From the NCBI GenBank assembly GCA_944381075.1, contig CALWJT010000015.1:1-64000 (forward strand): a stretch of 64,000 nucleotides of DNA. Direction: 5' to 3'. The notes beneath the pieces are model-generated. The model ran no database searches. It saw nothing but the letters and a program-made list of their open reading frames with translations, and had not been told where the DNA came from. Source of the DNA: an uncultured Clostridia bacterium (GTDB taxonomy: Bacteria; Bacillota; Clostridia; Oscillospirales; CAG-272). How positions within the stretch are numbered: position 1 is the first letter of the stretch; each line of letters begins with the position of its first letter. Shown in pieces: positions 26,626 through 34,826 of the stretch. A program made the position numbers and the translations under genes.

Positions 26626-27327
26626 ATGGCAGACATCACATATTCCCATGAGGTTGAATCCATGTGCTGCGTGAAGCAGGGACCGAACCACGGTCCGGCG
26701 CCGCTGCCCGAGGAAGGCAAGTGGATCCAGGCAAAGCAGATCACCGATATTTCCGGTTATACCCACGGCGTGGGCTGGTGCGCTCCCCAGCAGGGCGCGT
26801 GCAAGCTCTCCCTCAACGTCAAGAACGGCGTCATCGAGGAGGCGCTTGTGGAGACAATCGGATGTTCGGGCATGACGCATTCCGCCGCGATGGCGGCAGA
26901 GATCCTGCCCGGAAAGACGATTTTGGAGGCGCTGAATACGGACCTTGTCTGTGACGCCATCAATACCGCAATGAGAGAGCTGTTCCTTCAGATCGCCTAT
27001 GGACGCACCCAATCCGCGTTTTCCGAGGGCGGGCTTGTCGTCGGTGCGGGCATGGAGGATCTCGGCAAGGGCGCCCGCTCCATGGTCGGCACCATGTACG
27101 GCACCAAGGCGAAGGGCGTGCGCTATCTTGAGATGACCGAGGGCTACTGCACGAGAATGGCGCTCGACGAGGACGATCAGGTTATCGGCTACGAGTTCGT
27201 ATCGCTCGGCAAGATGACGGACTTTATCAAGAAGGGCATGGAGCCGAACGAGGCATACGAGAAATCCAAGGGTACATACGGAAGATTCGCCGATGCCGCA
27301 AAGTATATCGATCCGAGAAAAGAGTAA
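26626..27327 (+). CDS. NifU-N-like iron-sulfur scaffold protein
   Basis: A 233-residue protein of the IscU/NifU-N superfamily. Conserved Cys are Cys14-Cys15, Cys52 and Cys59 (GWCAPQQGAC) and Cys80 (TIGCSGMTHSA). The last third (from GTKAKGVRYLEMTEGYC) is specific to the version that pairs with GGGtGRT proteins. The role of this pair is not established. Cluster assembly for one client is a reasonable guess. It ends 15 nt before the GGGtGRT gene. AAGGAG precedes the ATG. Confidence 0.88.
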   Translation: MADITYSHEVESMCCVKQGPNHGPAPLPEEGKWIQAKQITDISGYTHGVGWCAPQQGACKLSLNVKNGVIEEALVETIGCSGMTHSAAMAAEILPGKTILEALNTDLVCDAINTAMRELFLQIAYGRTQSAFSEGGLVVGAGMEDLGKGARSMVGTMYGTKAKGVRYLEMTEGYCTRMALDEDDQVIGYEFVSLGKMTDFIKKGMEPNEAYEKSKGTYGRFADAAKYIDPRKE

Positions 27328-27342
27328 AAGGGGGGACGGAAA

Positions 27343-28344
27343 ATGGCACTGTTTGAAAGTTATGAGAGAAGGGTAGACAAAATCAATTCCGTTCTCGCTG
27401 AATACGGAATCGGCTCTATCGAGGAATGCCGGGATATCACGCTTGCCGCAGGCATCGACTGTGATAAGATCGTAAGGGAGACCCAGCCGATCTGCTTTGA
27501 CAACGCGGTCTGGGCGTATACCGTCGGCGCGGCGATCGCGCTGAAAAAGGGATGCAAAAAGGCGGCGGACGCCGCTGCCGCCATCGGCATCGGCCTTCAG
27601 GCGTTCTGTATCCCCGGATCCGTTGCGGAAAACCGCAAGGTCGGACTTGGACACGGCAATCTCGGCAAGATGCTGCTCTCCGAGGAGACGGAATGCTTCT
27701 GCTTCCTTGCGGGACATGAGTCCTTCGCCGCGGCGGAGGGCGCGATCAAGATCGCGCTCAACGCCAACAAGGTGCGCAAGAAGCCGCTGCGCGTCATCCT
27801 CAACGGACTCGGCAAGGACGCCGCGTTCATCATTTCGAGGATCAACGGCTTTACCTATGTAAAGACTGAATTCGATCCTTATACGGAAGAGGTCAAGGTC
27901 GTTTCCGAGACGCCGTATTCCAAAGGACCCCGTGCGGCGGTCAAATGCTATGGCGCGGACAACGTTCCCGAGGGCGTCGCGATCATGAAGCTTGAGAACG
28001 TCGGTGTTTCCATCACCGGAAACTCCACGAATCCGACGCGCTTCCAGCATCCGGTCGCCGGAACCTATAAGAAATGGTGCGTCGAAAACGGCGTGAAATA
28101 CTTCTCCGTCGCGTCCGGCGGCGGCACGGGCAGAACGCTCCATCCCGACAACATGGCGGCAGGTCCGTCCTCCTACGGCATGACCGATACGATGGGACGC
28201 ATGCACTCCGATGCGCAGTTCGCGGGTAGCTCGTCCGTTCCGGCGCACGTCGAAATGATGGGCCTTATCGGCATGGGCAACAATCCGATGGTCGGCGCGA
28301 CGGTTGCCGTCGCGGTCGCGGTAGAAGAGAGCTTCAAGAAATAA
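27343..28344 (+). CDS. GGGtGRT protein
   Basis: A 333-residue protein named for its motif SGGGTGRTLHPDN (residues 259-265 are the core). Other conserved parts are GLGHGNLGKMLLSEETECF, FLAGHESFAAAEGAI and GVSITGNSTNPTRFQHPVAG. The family is widespread in anaerobic Bacillota and nearly always adjacent to the NifU-like gene. No biochemical function is known to me. A Cys-rich middle and a nucleotide-loop-like motif suggest a metal- or cofactor-binding enzyme, which is speculative. Confidence 0.9.
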   Translation: MALFESYERRVDKINSVLAEYGIGSIEECRDITLAAGIDCDKIVRETQPICFDNAVWAYTVGAAIALKKGCKKAADAAAAIGIGLQAFCIPGSVAENRKVGLGHGNLGKMLLSEETECFCFLAGHESFAAAEGAIKIALNANKVRKKPLRVILNGLGKDAAFIISRINGFTYVKTEFDPYTEEVKVVSETPYSKGPRAAVKCYGADNVPEGVAIMKLENVGVSITGNSTNPTRFQHPVAGTYKKWCVENGVKYFSVASGGGTGRTLHPDNMAAGPSSYGMTDTMGRMHSDAQFAGSSSVPAHVEMMGLIGMGNNPMVGATVAVAVAVEESFKK

Positions 28345-28358
28345 GCTTCCCGAAATAA

Positions 28359-28403
28359 AAAAACAGGGCTTCTGCCTGATGGCAGAAGCCCTGTTTTCTC
28401 TTT
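28359..28403 (+). terminator. Intrinsic terminator after the GGGtGRT gene
   Basis: AAACAGGGCTTCTGCC / GGCAGAAGCCCTGTTT with loop TGAT, then TCTCTTT. Confidence 0.88.
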
Positions 28404-28669
28404 GCGGTTCCGGAAAAGCACACCATCCCTGTCGAGGAACGTTTCCCGGTCTGCGTCGGCGTTCGGCTCATGCTGCGGACGGCGGAGGCTTTTTGCCAAA
28501 TCCGGATTTCCTGCTTTGTGAGAGCCGTATCCCGTTTCGTTTTTTTTGCCGGCGGCCCGGCAATCGATTTTTCCGCGCGTTCTCTCGGGAATCCGCGTTC
28601 TTGCGGCAGCATCTGTCTGCGTGCAGAGAGGGGGGCGCGCAAGCGCTTTCCCTCTCTGCGTCCTGTCTT

Positions 28670-28894
28670 TCAGGTGATTTTTTTGGAATAGTAGAAGACC
28701 TGTACGGCGTTTTCCGCGCTGCGGGAGACGATTTGCCGTCCTGCTTCGTCGTAGACATAAATGCGCTGCTCTCTTTGAATGGAAACGGTGCTGGCTGTGT
28801 ATCCCATGAGCGTTCCCGGCTGCGAAAACAATACGCGGCTGCCATGGTAGGCATATACGAGATTTTCTTGCTGAACGGCTGCTGTAATCATCAT
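28670..28894 (-). CDS. Small protein of unknown function, divergent from the XRE regulator
   Basis: A 74-residue protein with no membrane helix. Its sequence looks beta-rich (NLVYAYHGSRVLF, QRIYVYDEAGRQIV, VQVFYYSKK). GGGGAG precedes the ATG pair, and it has an excellent promoter at 28926-28954. No family recognised. Divergence from a small XRE regulator suggests that the regulator controls it. Confidence 0.6.
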   Translation of the reverse strand: MMITAAVQQENLVYAYHGSRVLFSQPGTLMGYTASTVSIQREQRIYVYDEAGRQIVSRSAENAVQVFYYSKKIT

Positions 28895-28925
28895 TCGCTC
28901 CCCACTATTTTACAGTCTTTTTTTC

Positions 28926-28954
28926 ATTTTAATCTGATTCAGGTTATTTGTCAA
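28926..28954 (-). promoter_or_regulatory. Strong sigma-A promoter of the 74-residue protein
   Basis: Minus strand TTGACA, 17-bp spacer, TAAAAT. Confidence 0.7.
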
Positions 28955-28980
28955 TACTCTAAACTAGGTTAAACTATAAT
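28955..28980 (+). promoter_or_regulatory. Candidate operator and -10 region of the XRE gene
   Basis: Direct repeat TAAACTA at 28960-28966 and 28970-28976, one helical turn apart, running into TATAAT at 28975-28980. No good -35 lies at the proper distance upstream. Confidence 0.45.
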
Positions 28981-29009
28981 TTTTAAAAATCCTCTGTTTG
29001 GAGCGGGAG

Positions 29010-29225
29010 ATGTATAAACGAATTCGAGACCTGCGGGAAGACCGCGACCTGAATCAGACGCAGGTAGCTAAAATGCTGGGGATGTCCCAGACGGGGTATT
29101 CCAAATATGAGACGGGAGAAAATGATATCCCGACTGCCGTTTTAATCAAATTGGCGCGGTTTTATCATACGAGCGTCGACTATATCCTTGGGGAGACGGA
29201 CAATCCCTGCCGGTATCAGGAATAA
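29010..29225 (+). CDS. XRE/Cro-CI family helix-turn-helix regulator
   Basis: A 71-residue single-domain DNA-binding protein. The helix-turn-helix is plain: LNQTQVAKMLGMSQTGYSKY, then the family's ENDIPTAVLIKLARFYHTSVDYILG. It has no effector domain. Probably it represses itself and the divergent 74-residue gene through the direct repeat in between. The ATG at 29010 is preferred over the TTG at 28998 because GGAG lies 6-7 nt upstream. Confidence 0.88.
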   Translation: MYKRIRDLREDRDLNQTQVAKMLGMSQTGYSKYETGENDIPTAVLIKLARFYHTSVDYILGETDNPCRYQE

Positions 29226-29311
29226 AATTTTTGTCAGCCTGTGAATGGATCAAGCGGGCGGCGTGATTTTCTTTTCAATGTAAATTTTATGAAAAATCCC
29301 TGCCTGTCGGC

Positions 29312-29340
29312 TTGACAAGCTCTGCGGGCCTTGTTAAACT
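29312..29340 (+). promoter_or_regulatory. Sigma-A promoter of the fucosidase operon
   Basis: TTGACA, 17-bp spacer, TAAACT. The leader is about 60 nt. Confidence 0.65.
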
Positions 29341-29405
29341 AAAAGAAAGGCTGCCGTTTTGAAAGCGGCGTTTCTGCGGCAGCCGTTTGGAGAGCGGAGG
29401 GATCT

Positions 29406-30407
29406 ATGAAGGACTGGTTTCGAAAAGCGGGCTTCGGTCTGATGATCCATTGGGGGCTGTATGCGCTGCCTGCCGGCGAATGGAAGGGCGCGCGCATGAA
29501 GGGCATCGGCGAATGGCTTCAGGCGGATTTCCGCATCCCGAACGCGGAATACGAACGCCTTGCCTCGGCATTCCATCCGATTTTCTTCGATGCCGAGGAA
29601 TGGGCCGATATCGCCGTCTGTGCGGGTATGAAATATATGGTCGTCACGGCAAAGCATCACGACGGCTTTGCGATGTATCGCAGCGCGGTGGACCCCTATA
29701 ACGTATACGACGCGACGCCGTTTCACAGGGATGTGATAGGGGAGCTTTCCCATGCGTGTGAAAAGCGCGGGCTGAAATTCGGGCTTTACTATTCCCAGGA
29801 CCTCGACTGGCACGAGAAAAACGGCGGAGGCTATCGTTCGGGACATACCAATTTTATCGACGGAAAGGATGCGGCGCCGGTCAGCTGGACGAACGACTGG
29901 GACTTTCCGAACAACGGGGAGAAGGATTTCACCGAATATTTCGAGCGGAAGGTAAAGGGACAGGTGACGGAGCTTTTGACCGGCTACGGGGAGATCGCGC
30001 TTATCTGGTTCGATACGCCGATGACGCTGACAAAAGAGCAGAGCATCGAGCTATATGAGCTTGTCAAGCGCTGTCAGCCGGACTGCCTTGTCAATTCGAG
30101 GCTGGGCAATGGGCTCGGGGACTATTCTTCGCAGGGCGATAATGTCTTCCCGGAAAAATATTATGCGCAGGGCCTTGCGGAGACTCCTGCGACCCTGAAC
30201 GGAACGTGGGGCTACAAAAGCTTTGACAACAACTGGAAGGATGCGGAGACCGTCCTTGCCTCGAAGCGGTATCTTGCCGAGCACGGCGTCAACTATTTGT
30301 TGAACGTCGGGCCCGACGCGCTGGGAAGGATCCCCGCGCCGGCGGAGCAGATACTGCGAAAGGTCGGAGAGGCCGCCTCTGTTCACCCTCCGACAAATAA
30401 ATTATAG
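29406..30407 (+). CDS. GH29 alpha-L-fucosidase
   Basis: A 333-residue GH29 barrel without the C-terminal sandwich domain of longer family members. Motifs seen are FGLMIHWGLYALPAGEW near the N-terminus, MVVTAKHHDGFAMY, LKFGLYYSQDLDWH and the nucleophile region EIALIWFDTPM (Asp203). It has no signal peptide, so it acts in the cytoplasm on imported fucosylated sugars. GGAGGG precedes the ATG. It is followed 14 nt later by mgsA. Confidence 0.9.
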   Translation: MKDWFRKAGFGLMIHWGLYALPAGEWKGARMKGIGEWLQADFRIPNAEYERLASAFHPIFFDAEEWADIAVCAGMKYMVVTAKHHDGFAMYRSAVDPYNVYDATPFHRDVIGELSHACEKRGLKFGLYYSQDLDWHEKNGGGYRSGHTNFIDGKDAAPVSWTNDWDFPNNGEKDFTEYFERKVKGQVTELLTGYGEIALIWFDTPMTLTKEQSIELYELVKRCQPDCLVNSRLGNGLGDYSSQGDNVFPEKYYAQGLAETPATLNGTWGYKSFDNNWKDAETVLASKRYLAEHGVNYLLNVGPDALGRIPAPAEQILRKVGEAASVHPPTNKL

Positions 30408-30421
30408 AAGGAAGCTTTTTT

Positions 30422-30895
30422 ATGTTTGAGAACGAATACATCGAATGCACGCTGCCAAGGCAGAAAAACATCGCGCTCATCGCGCACGACAACAAGAAGC
30501 CGGAGATCATCGACTGGTGTCTTGCCAATAAATCCATTCTGGAGCATCATTTCCTCTGCGGAACGGGTACGACCGCGCGGATGATCGCGGATAAAACCGG
30601 ACTCCCTATCCGCGGCTTCAACAGCGGTCCGCTCGGCGGCGATCAGCAGATCGGCGCTCGCATCGTGGACGGAAAGATCGACCTCGTCATTTTTTTCTCC
30701 GATCCACTCGAAGCACAGCCGCATGACCCGGATGTCAAAGCGCTGCTGCGGATTGCGCAGGTGTTCGATATTCCGATCGCCAACAACCGCGCGACGGCGG
30801 ATTTCATCATCACAAGCAAGTTCATGGACATGGAATATACGCGCAGGCTCATCAATTTTCGGCGAAATATCGACCTGCGTGCGAAAGAGCTTTGA
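30422..30895 (+). CDS. mgsA: Methylglyoxal synthase
   Basis: Converts dihydroxyacetone phosphate to methylglyoxal and phosphate, an overflow route when sugar phosphates accumulate. It has 157 residues. Conserved parts are IALIAHDNKK (His22), GTGTTARMI, the phosphate site GPLGGDQQIGARI (catalytic Asp74), and DPLEAQPHDPDVKALLRI (His101). Fucose breakdown yields dihydroxyacetone phosphate and lactaldehyde, so its place behind a fucosidase is suggestive. Confidence 0.95.
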   Translation: MFENEYIECTLPRQKNIALIAHDNKKPEIIDWCLANKSILEHHFLCGTGTTARMIADKTGLPIRGFNSGPLGGDQQIGARIVDGKIDLVIFFSDPLEAQPHDPDVKALLRIAQVFDIPIANNRATADFIITSKFMDMEYTRRLINFRRNIDLRAKEL

Positions 30896-30897
30896 TC

Positions 30898-31491
30898 ATG
30901 AAGCGCTGGCTGAAAATTCTGATCGCGCTGGCCGCCGTTTTCCTTCTGTGTGCGGGGATCCTTACCGCCGTAAACCTCACGGTTGTGCTGGGGACCCGCG
31001 GTGACATCCGGGAGGTCGGAGCACAGGACGGATACGAATATGCGCTTATTCTCGGCGCAAAGGTCCATGCGGGCGGCGTGCTTTCGGATATGCTCCGCGA
31101 CCGGATGGACGCCGGCATCGCGCTTTATCAGGATGGCGCCGTAAAAAAGCTTCTGCTGTCGGGCGACGACAGCGGGGAGTGGGGGGAGGTCACGGCGATG
31201 AAGGAATACGCCGTGCAAAACGGTGTGCCGGAGGGCGACATCCTCACCGACGGCGAAGGGTTTTCCACCTACGAATCCCTGTCGCGGGCAAAGGAGGTTT
31301 ACGGCATCGAAAAGCTGGTCGTTGTCACGCAGAGGTATCATCTTTACCGCGCCTTATACATTGCGCAGGATCTGGGGCTGGAAGCGTCCGGATGCGATGC
31401 GGCGCTGCATTCCTATGCAGGGCAGCTTTACCGCGAGCTTCGGGAAATTTTGGCAAGAGCGAAGGATTTCTCGCTTTGTTTGTTCAATTAG
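30898..31491 (+). CDS. YdcF/SanA-family (DUF218) membrane protein
   Basis: A 197-residue protein with one N-terminal helix (WLKILIALAAVFLLCAGILT) and a DUF218 domain: YALILGAKVHAGGVLSDMLRDRM, KKLLLSGDDSG, STYESLSRAKEVYGI and VVTQRYHLYRALYIA. SanA-type proteins are linked to envelope barrier function, and the fold is Rossmann-like with unknown ligand. It starts 2 nt after the mgsA stop, so it is the last gene of this operon. Confidence 0.85.
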   Translation: MKRWLKILIALAAVFLLCAGILTAVNLTVVLGTRGDIREVGAQDGYEYALILGAKVHAGGVLSDMLRDRMDAGIALYQDGAVKKLLLSGDDSGEWGEVTAMKEYAVQNGVPEGDILTDGEGFSTYESLSRAKEVYGIEKLVVVTQRYHLYRALYIAQDLGLEASGCDAALHSYAGQLYRELREILARAKDFSLCLFN

Positions 31492-31500
31492 AATAAGAGG

Positions 31501-31533
31501 AAAAAACGGAACGGCTTTGCCGTTCCGTTTTTA
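31501..31533. terminator. Bidirectional intrinsic terminator
   Basis: AAAAAACGGAACGGC / GCCGTTCCGTTTTT with a TTT loop. It overlaps the stop codon of the convergent hypothetical gene. Confidence 0.85.
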
Positions 31534-32004
31534 TGAATCCAGCGAATAATCAAAGGGCTTGATGCGCTCCAAAAGCTCCTTGCTGAGCGATTCGACGATC
31601 TCCTCATCATACATATGGGCGCAAAGGTACATGAGGTCTTGACTGTCCTCTTCCGTGATGGCGAGTGTCAGCTTGTCGATCTGGGAAAGAAAGTTGAGCC
31701 CTGAAATCAATGAATAAAAATTTTCATATTTGTGATAGGAGGAAAGGGGACAGAAGCTGCTCGCAGCATAAATATAGCGCGCGGTCTCAATTTTATATTT
31801 TTCGATTTGGGAAGCATCGTACTCATCCAGCCGTTCCGCTGGAATCAGGCGGCCAGCGAACCTTGCCAGATTGGAAACCACTTGACCGTCGGCGGTCTGC
31901 CGGTCGAGCTTATCGCTTTCGTTTTGACGGATCAGCAATACGGTGAGCATAATAATAAGAGCGAGGCAAAGAAGAAAGCCTACAATTACAATGCACTTTT
32001 TCAT
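31531..32004 (-). CDS. Membrane-anchored hypothetical protein
   Basis: A 157-residue protein with an N-terminal membrane helix (CIVIVGFLLCLALIIMLTVLL) and an extracytoplasmic, mostly helical, acidic domain with a run of Leu/Tyr positions (YLCAHMYDEEIVESLSKELL). No family recognised. AAGGA is 13 nt upstream of the ATG. It follows the two DUF2500 genes on the same strand and could belong to the same envelope module. Confidence 0.6.
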   Translation of the reverse strand: MKKCIVIVGFLLCLALIIMLTVLLIRQNESDKLDRQTADGQVVSNLARFAGRLIPAERLDEYDASQIEKYKIETARYIYAASSFCPLSSYHKYENFYSLISGLNFLSQIDKLTLAITEEDSQDLMYLCAHMYDEEIVESLSKELLERIKPFDYSLDS

Positions 32005-32141
32005 AAGTCCAGAAAATTCCTTTTGAGCTTAGATTGAGAAAGGCATCCCCATTTTCAAATGTATGCTGCAATTTACGACAGTCGTCATTCAAAGAGAAAG
32101 GAAAGAGGTTTCAAACGGTTCTGCCAGATAAAAATATTCTG

Positions 32142-32537
32142 TTAATCCTCGTCGAAGTGATAAAATCTTCCGTTTGCTGTTGTCAAGAGACCTGTTTGCC
32201 CCTCATAAGCGGAAAGATAAAGATCCTCCCATACTGCATATTCAGTGATCTCACCGTCCTCCGTCCGAAAGCTCACAAAAAATTTTTTATTGCGGCAGGA
32301 CGGATTTGCATCGACACCGCAGCGCTTGCTCGCGACGACGGCGTTTTGTTCAACGATTTCTGACTCCTTTGGGGGGACTGGTCCCCATATTTCCATCACT
32401 TCCTTAGATCGTTTGCGTCTTTTTATTTCCAGTATGATTAGCCGTATCAGCAAAAATAAAATAACGACGGATATGCCAATAAGAAGATATGTTCCCAAAT
32501 TGTTTCCCAGTCCGGTGTTCTGCGCTGTTAAAACCAT
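32142..32537 (-). CDS. DUF2500 family membrane protein (second copy)
   Basis: A 131-residue protein with one membrane helix (about 15-38) and a soluble beta domain with the DUF2500 pattern QNAVVASKRC, FFVSFRTEDGEITEYAVWED and SAYEGQTGLLTTANGRFYHF. Function unknown. It is about 60% similar by eye to the neighbouring copy at 32656, so the two arose by tandem duplication. AAAGGAG precedes the ATG. Confidence 0.85.
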   Translation of the reverse strand: MVLTAQNTGLGNNLGTYLLIGISVVILFLLIRLIILEIKRRKRSKEVMEIWGPVPPKESEIVEQNAVVASKRCGVDANPSCRNKKFFVSFRTEDGEITEYAVWEDLYLSAYEGQTGLLTTANGRFYHFDED

Positions 32538-32655
32538 GGCTTTTCTCCTTTCTATGAATCAGCCCAGCATTGTAAAATTCTTCGTTTGCCATCGCCAAAG
32601 CACCTGCCTTGTCCGGCATGCCTTTTTTCTATGGGGCAACACCCAGAGGCAGGCT

Positions 32656-33048
32656 TCAATCCTCACAGAAGCCGTAGAAATTTCCGTTTGCCGTCGCCAG
32701 GGTTCCGGTTTGTCCCTCGTAGGCGGAAAGATAGAATTCCTCCCATACCGGGTATTCGACCGTCTTGCCGTCCTCCGTCCGAAAGCTCACGAAAAAATTC
32801 TTGTCATGCAGGGGAGAGCTCGACCGGTGCGCATGGGCATAGCAGCGTTTCCCCGCGACAACGGCGTTTTGTTCCAAAAGTGCCGGCTCTTCTGCGGGGA
32901 TATCCATTTTTTCCAGCGTCTTTTTTACACTTCGATGAAAATGAATAGGAGCCCATAGGATGAAAACAAGAATCGCGAAAATAGCGCCGAACAGGATATA
33001 GGTTCCGATATTGTTCCCGAATGCAAAGCCAACAATTATCATGCACAT
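32656..33048 (-). CDS. DUF2500 family membrane protein (first copy)
   Basis: A 130-residue paralogue of the gene at 32142: one membrane helix (GTYILFGAIFAILVFILWAP), then QNAVVAGKRC, DKNFFVSFRTEDGKTVEY and SAYEGQTGTLATANGNFYGF. The Cys after KR is kept in both copies. GGAGA lies before the ATG. No promoter was found directly upstream, so read-through from serS is possible. Confidence 0.85.
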   Translation of the reverse strand: MCMIIVGFAFGNNIGTYILFGAIFAILVFILWAPIHFHRSVKKTLEKMDIPAEEPALLEQNAVVAGKRCYAHAHRSSSPLHDKNFFVSFRTEDGKTVEYPVWEEFYLSAYEGQTGTLATANGNFYGFCED

Positions 33049-33104
33049 ATGCCGATTCTCCTTTAATGGATTTTCAGGGGATTCCGAAAGGATTCCTTGC
33101 GGCC

Positions 33105-33134
33105 CATGCGCCGCCGCATCGCCGGCAGCGCATG
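33105..33134 (-). other. GC-rich hairpin between serS and the DUF2500 genes
   Basis: CATGCGCTGCC / GGCGGCGCATG, an 11-bp stem (one G-U) with an 8-nt loop and no T-run. Perhaps a partial terminator or processing site. Confidence 0.35.
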
Positions 33135-33151
33135 TCGGGCGCCCCTTTTGT

Positions 33152-34441
33152 TTAATGCTTGGGGATCAGCTTTTCTTTTCCTCCCATATAAGGGCGGAGC
33201 ACCGCGGGTACGTTCACTGAGCCGTCGGCGTTCAGGTTGTTTTCAAGGAGGGCGATGAGCATCCTCGGCGGCGCTACGACCGTATTGTTGAGCGTGTGCG
33301 CAAGATATTTTTTGCCGTCTGCACCGTTTATGCGGATTTTCAGACGTCTCGCCTGCGCGTCGCCGAGATTGGAGCAGCTTCCGACCTCGAAGTATTTTTT
33401 CTGGCGCGGCGACCAGGCTTCGACGTCGACGGACTTGACCTTGAGGTCGGCAAGGTCGCCGGAACAGCATTCGAGCGTGCGCACAGGGACATCCATGGAA
33501 CGGAACAGGTCGACGGTATTCTGCCAGAGCTTGTCGAACCACATTTTGCTTTCCTCCGGACGGCAGACGACGATCATTTCCTGCTTTTCAAACTGATGGA
33601 TGCGGTAGACGCCGCGCTCCTCGATGCCGTGCGCGCCTTTTTCCTTGCGGAAGCACGGGGAATAGCTTGTGAGCGTGTAGGGCAGGTCCTTTTCATCGAG
33701 GATCTGGTCGATGAATTTTCCGATCATGGAGTGCTCGCTTGTCCCGATAAGATAGAGGTCCTCGCCCTCGATCTTATACATCATCGCATCCATTTCCGCG
33801 AAGCTCATAACGCCGGTCACGACGCTGGAACGGATCATGAAGGGCGGTATGCAGTAGGTAAAGCCGCGGTCGATCATGAAATCGCGCGCATAGCTGATGA
33901 CGGCGGAATGCAGCCTTGCGATATCCCCCATGAGATAATAAAAGCCGTTTCCCGCGACGCGGCGTGCCGAATCGAGGTCGATCCCGTCAAAGCGCTCCAT
34001 GATGTCGGTGTGATAGGGAATTTCAAAATCCGGAACGGCCGCCTCGCCGAAGCGCTGGACCTCCACGTTTTCGCTGTCATCCCTTCCGATGGGGACGGAG
34101 GGATCGATGATGTTCGGGATGGTCATCATAATCTTCGTGATTTTTTCGTCGAGCTCCGTCTCCTTCGCCTCCAGAGCCGCAAGCGCCTCGGAATGCTTTG
34201 TGACCTCGCGCTTGGCTGCCTCGGCTTCCTCCTTTTTTCCCTGTGCCATGTATGCGCCGATCTGCTTTGAGACCTTGTTGCGGTTCGCCCGGAGCGCGTC
34301 CGCTTCTCCTTTGGCGCGGCGTTTTTCTTCGTCGAGCGCGATGACCTCGTCGACAAGCGGAAGCTTTGCATCCTGGAACTTGTTGCGGATGTTCTGTTTT
34401 ACGACCTCTGGATTCTCTCTTAGAAATTTCAAATCGAGCAT
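33152..34441 (-). CDS. serS: Seryl-tRNA synthetase
   Basis: Class II synthetase that charges tRNA-Ser, 429 residues. An N-terminal coiled-coil arm (LDLKFLRENPEVVKQNI to about residue 105) precedes the catalytic core with motif 2 (SPCFRKEKGAHGIEERG) and motif 3 (LNNTVVAPPRMLIALLE). The ATG at 34441 has AAGGAG 9 nt upstream. The longer in-frame extension to 34726 runs through the T-box leader and is not coding. Confidence 0.96.
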   Translation of the reverse strand: MLDLKFLRENPEVVKQNIRNKFQDAKLPLVDEVIALDEEKRRAKGEADALRANRNKVSKQIGAYMAQGKKEEAEAAKREVTKHSEALAALEAKETELDEKITKIMMTIPNIIDPSVPIGRDDSENVEVQRFGEAAVPDFEIPYHTDIMERFDGIDLDSARRVAGNGFYYLMGDIARLHSAVISYARDFMIDRGFTYCIPPFMIRSSVVTGVMSFAEMDAMMYKIEGEDLYLIGTSEHSMIGKFIDQILDEKDLPYTLTSYSPCFRKEKGAHGIEERGVYRIHQFEKQEMIVVCRPEESKMWFDKLWQNTVDLFRSMDVPVRTLECCSGDLADLKVKSVDVEAWSPRQKKYFEVGSCSNLGDAQARRLKIRINGADGKKYLAHTLNNTVVAPPRMLIALLENNLNADGSVNVPAVLRPYMGGKEKLIPKH

Positions 34442-34576
34442 ATCTGTTTTCTCCTTAATAGATTGAATATAAAAATATGAATTTGCTGCTTGGATGAAAG
34501 GGGTGTCCATGTCTGCGCTGCGGCGGCGCGCGGATGCATTGCCGCCGTCCTCCTCTCCCGCCGCGGCGCGGAGAAA

Positions 34577-34818
34577 CAAAAAAGCCTTTTCCTCCCGATG
34601 TATATGGGACGAAAAGACTCCGTGTTGCCACCCAAATTGCCGCGCCTTGGCACGGCCTCTCGAAAGCGCGGTACGGGGCGCCGGCCCGCGGATCTCTCCG
34701 CCTGCTCCGGAAGCGGACAGCAGCAAGGCTCGCCTACGGCTTGCACCGACCGCCGTTTCTCTTTCCGCGCCAGCCTTGTACTGTTTTCCATCGACACAAA
34801 GGATACGATATGAAAAAG
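34577..34818 (-). promoter_or_regulatory. T-box riboswitch leader of serS
   Basis: On the minus strand the leader holds an AGTA bulge and an AGAGA/GGTGCAAGCC stem-I apex (about 34735-34782), the T-box bulge sequence TGGGTGGCAACACGG (34620-34634), and a competing terminator AGTCTTTTC / GAAAAGGCT followed by TTTTTT (34577-34619). A UCC at 34715-34717 is a candidate serine specifier. In this family uncharged tRNA binds the leader and prevents termination. Confidence 0.88.
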
Positions 34819-34826
34819 ATAAGAAT

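Noticed and set aside
26605..28248. Antisense open frame of 547 codons opposite the NifU-like and GGGtGRT genes
   Set aside because: Shadow of strongly conserved genes; no ribosome site and no family resemblance.
28379..28972. 197-codon plus-strand frame after the GGGtGRT terminator
   Set aside because: It would begin inside a terminator, run opposite the 74-residue gene and cross its promoter. Composition is not protein-like.
33105..33134. REP-like repeat family formed by the GC-rich hairpins at 15874, 33105 and 58779
   Set aside because: The stems differ in sequence, so they are not copies of one repeat.
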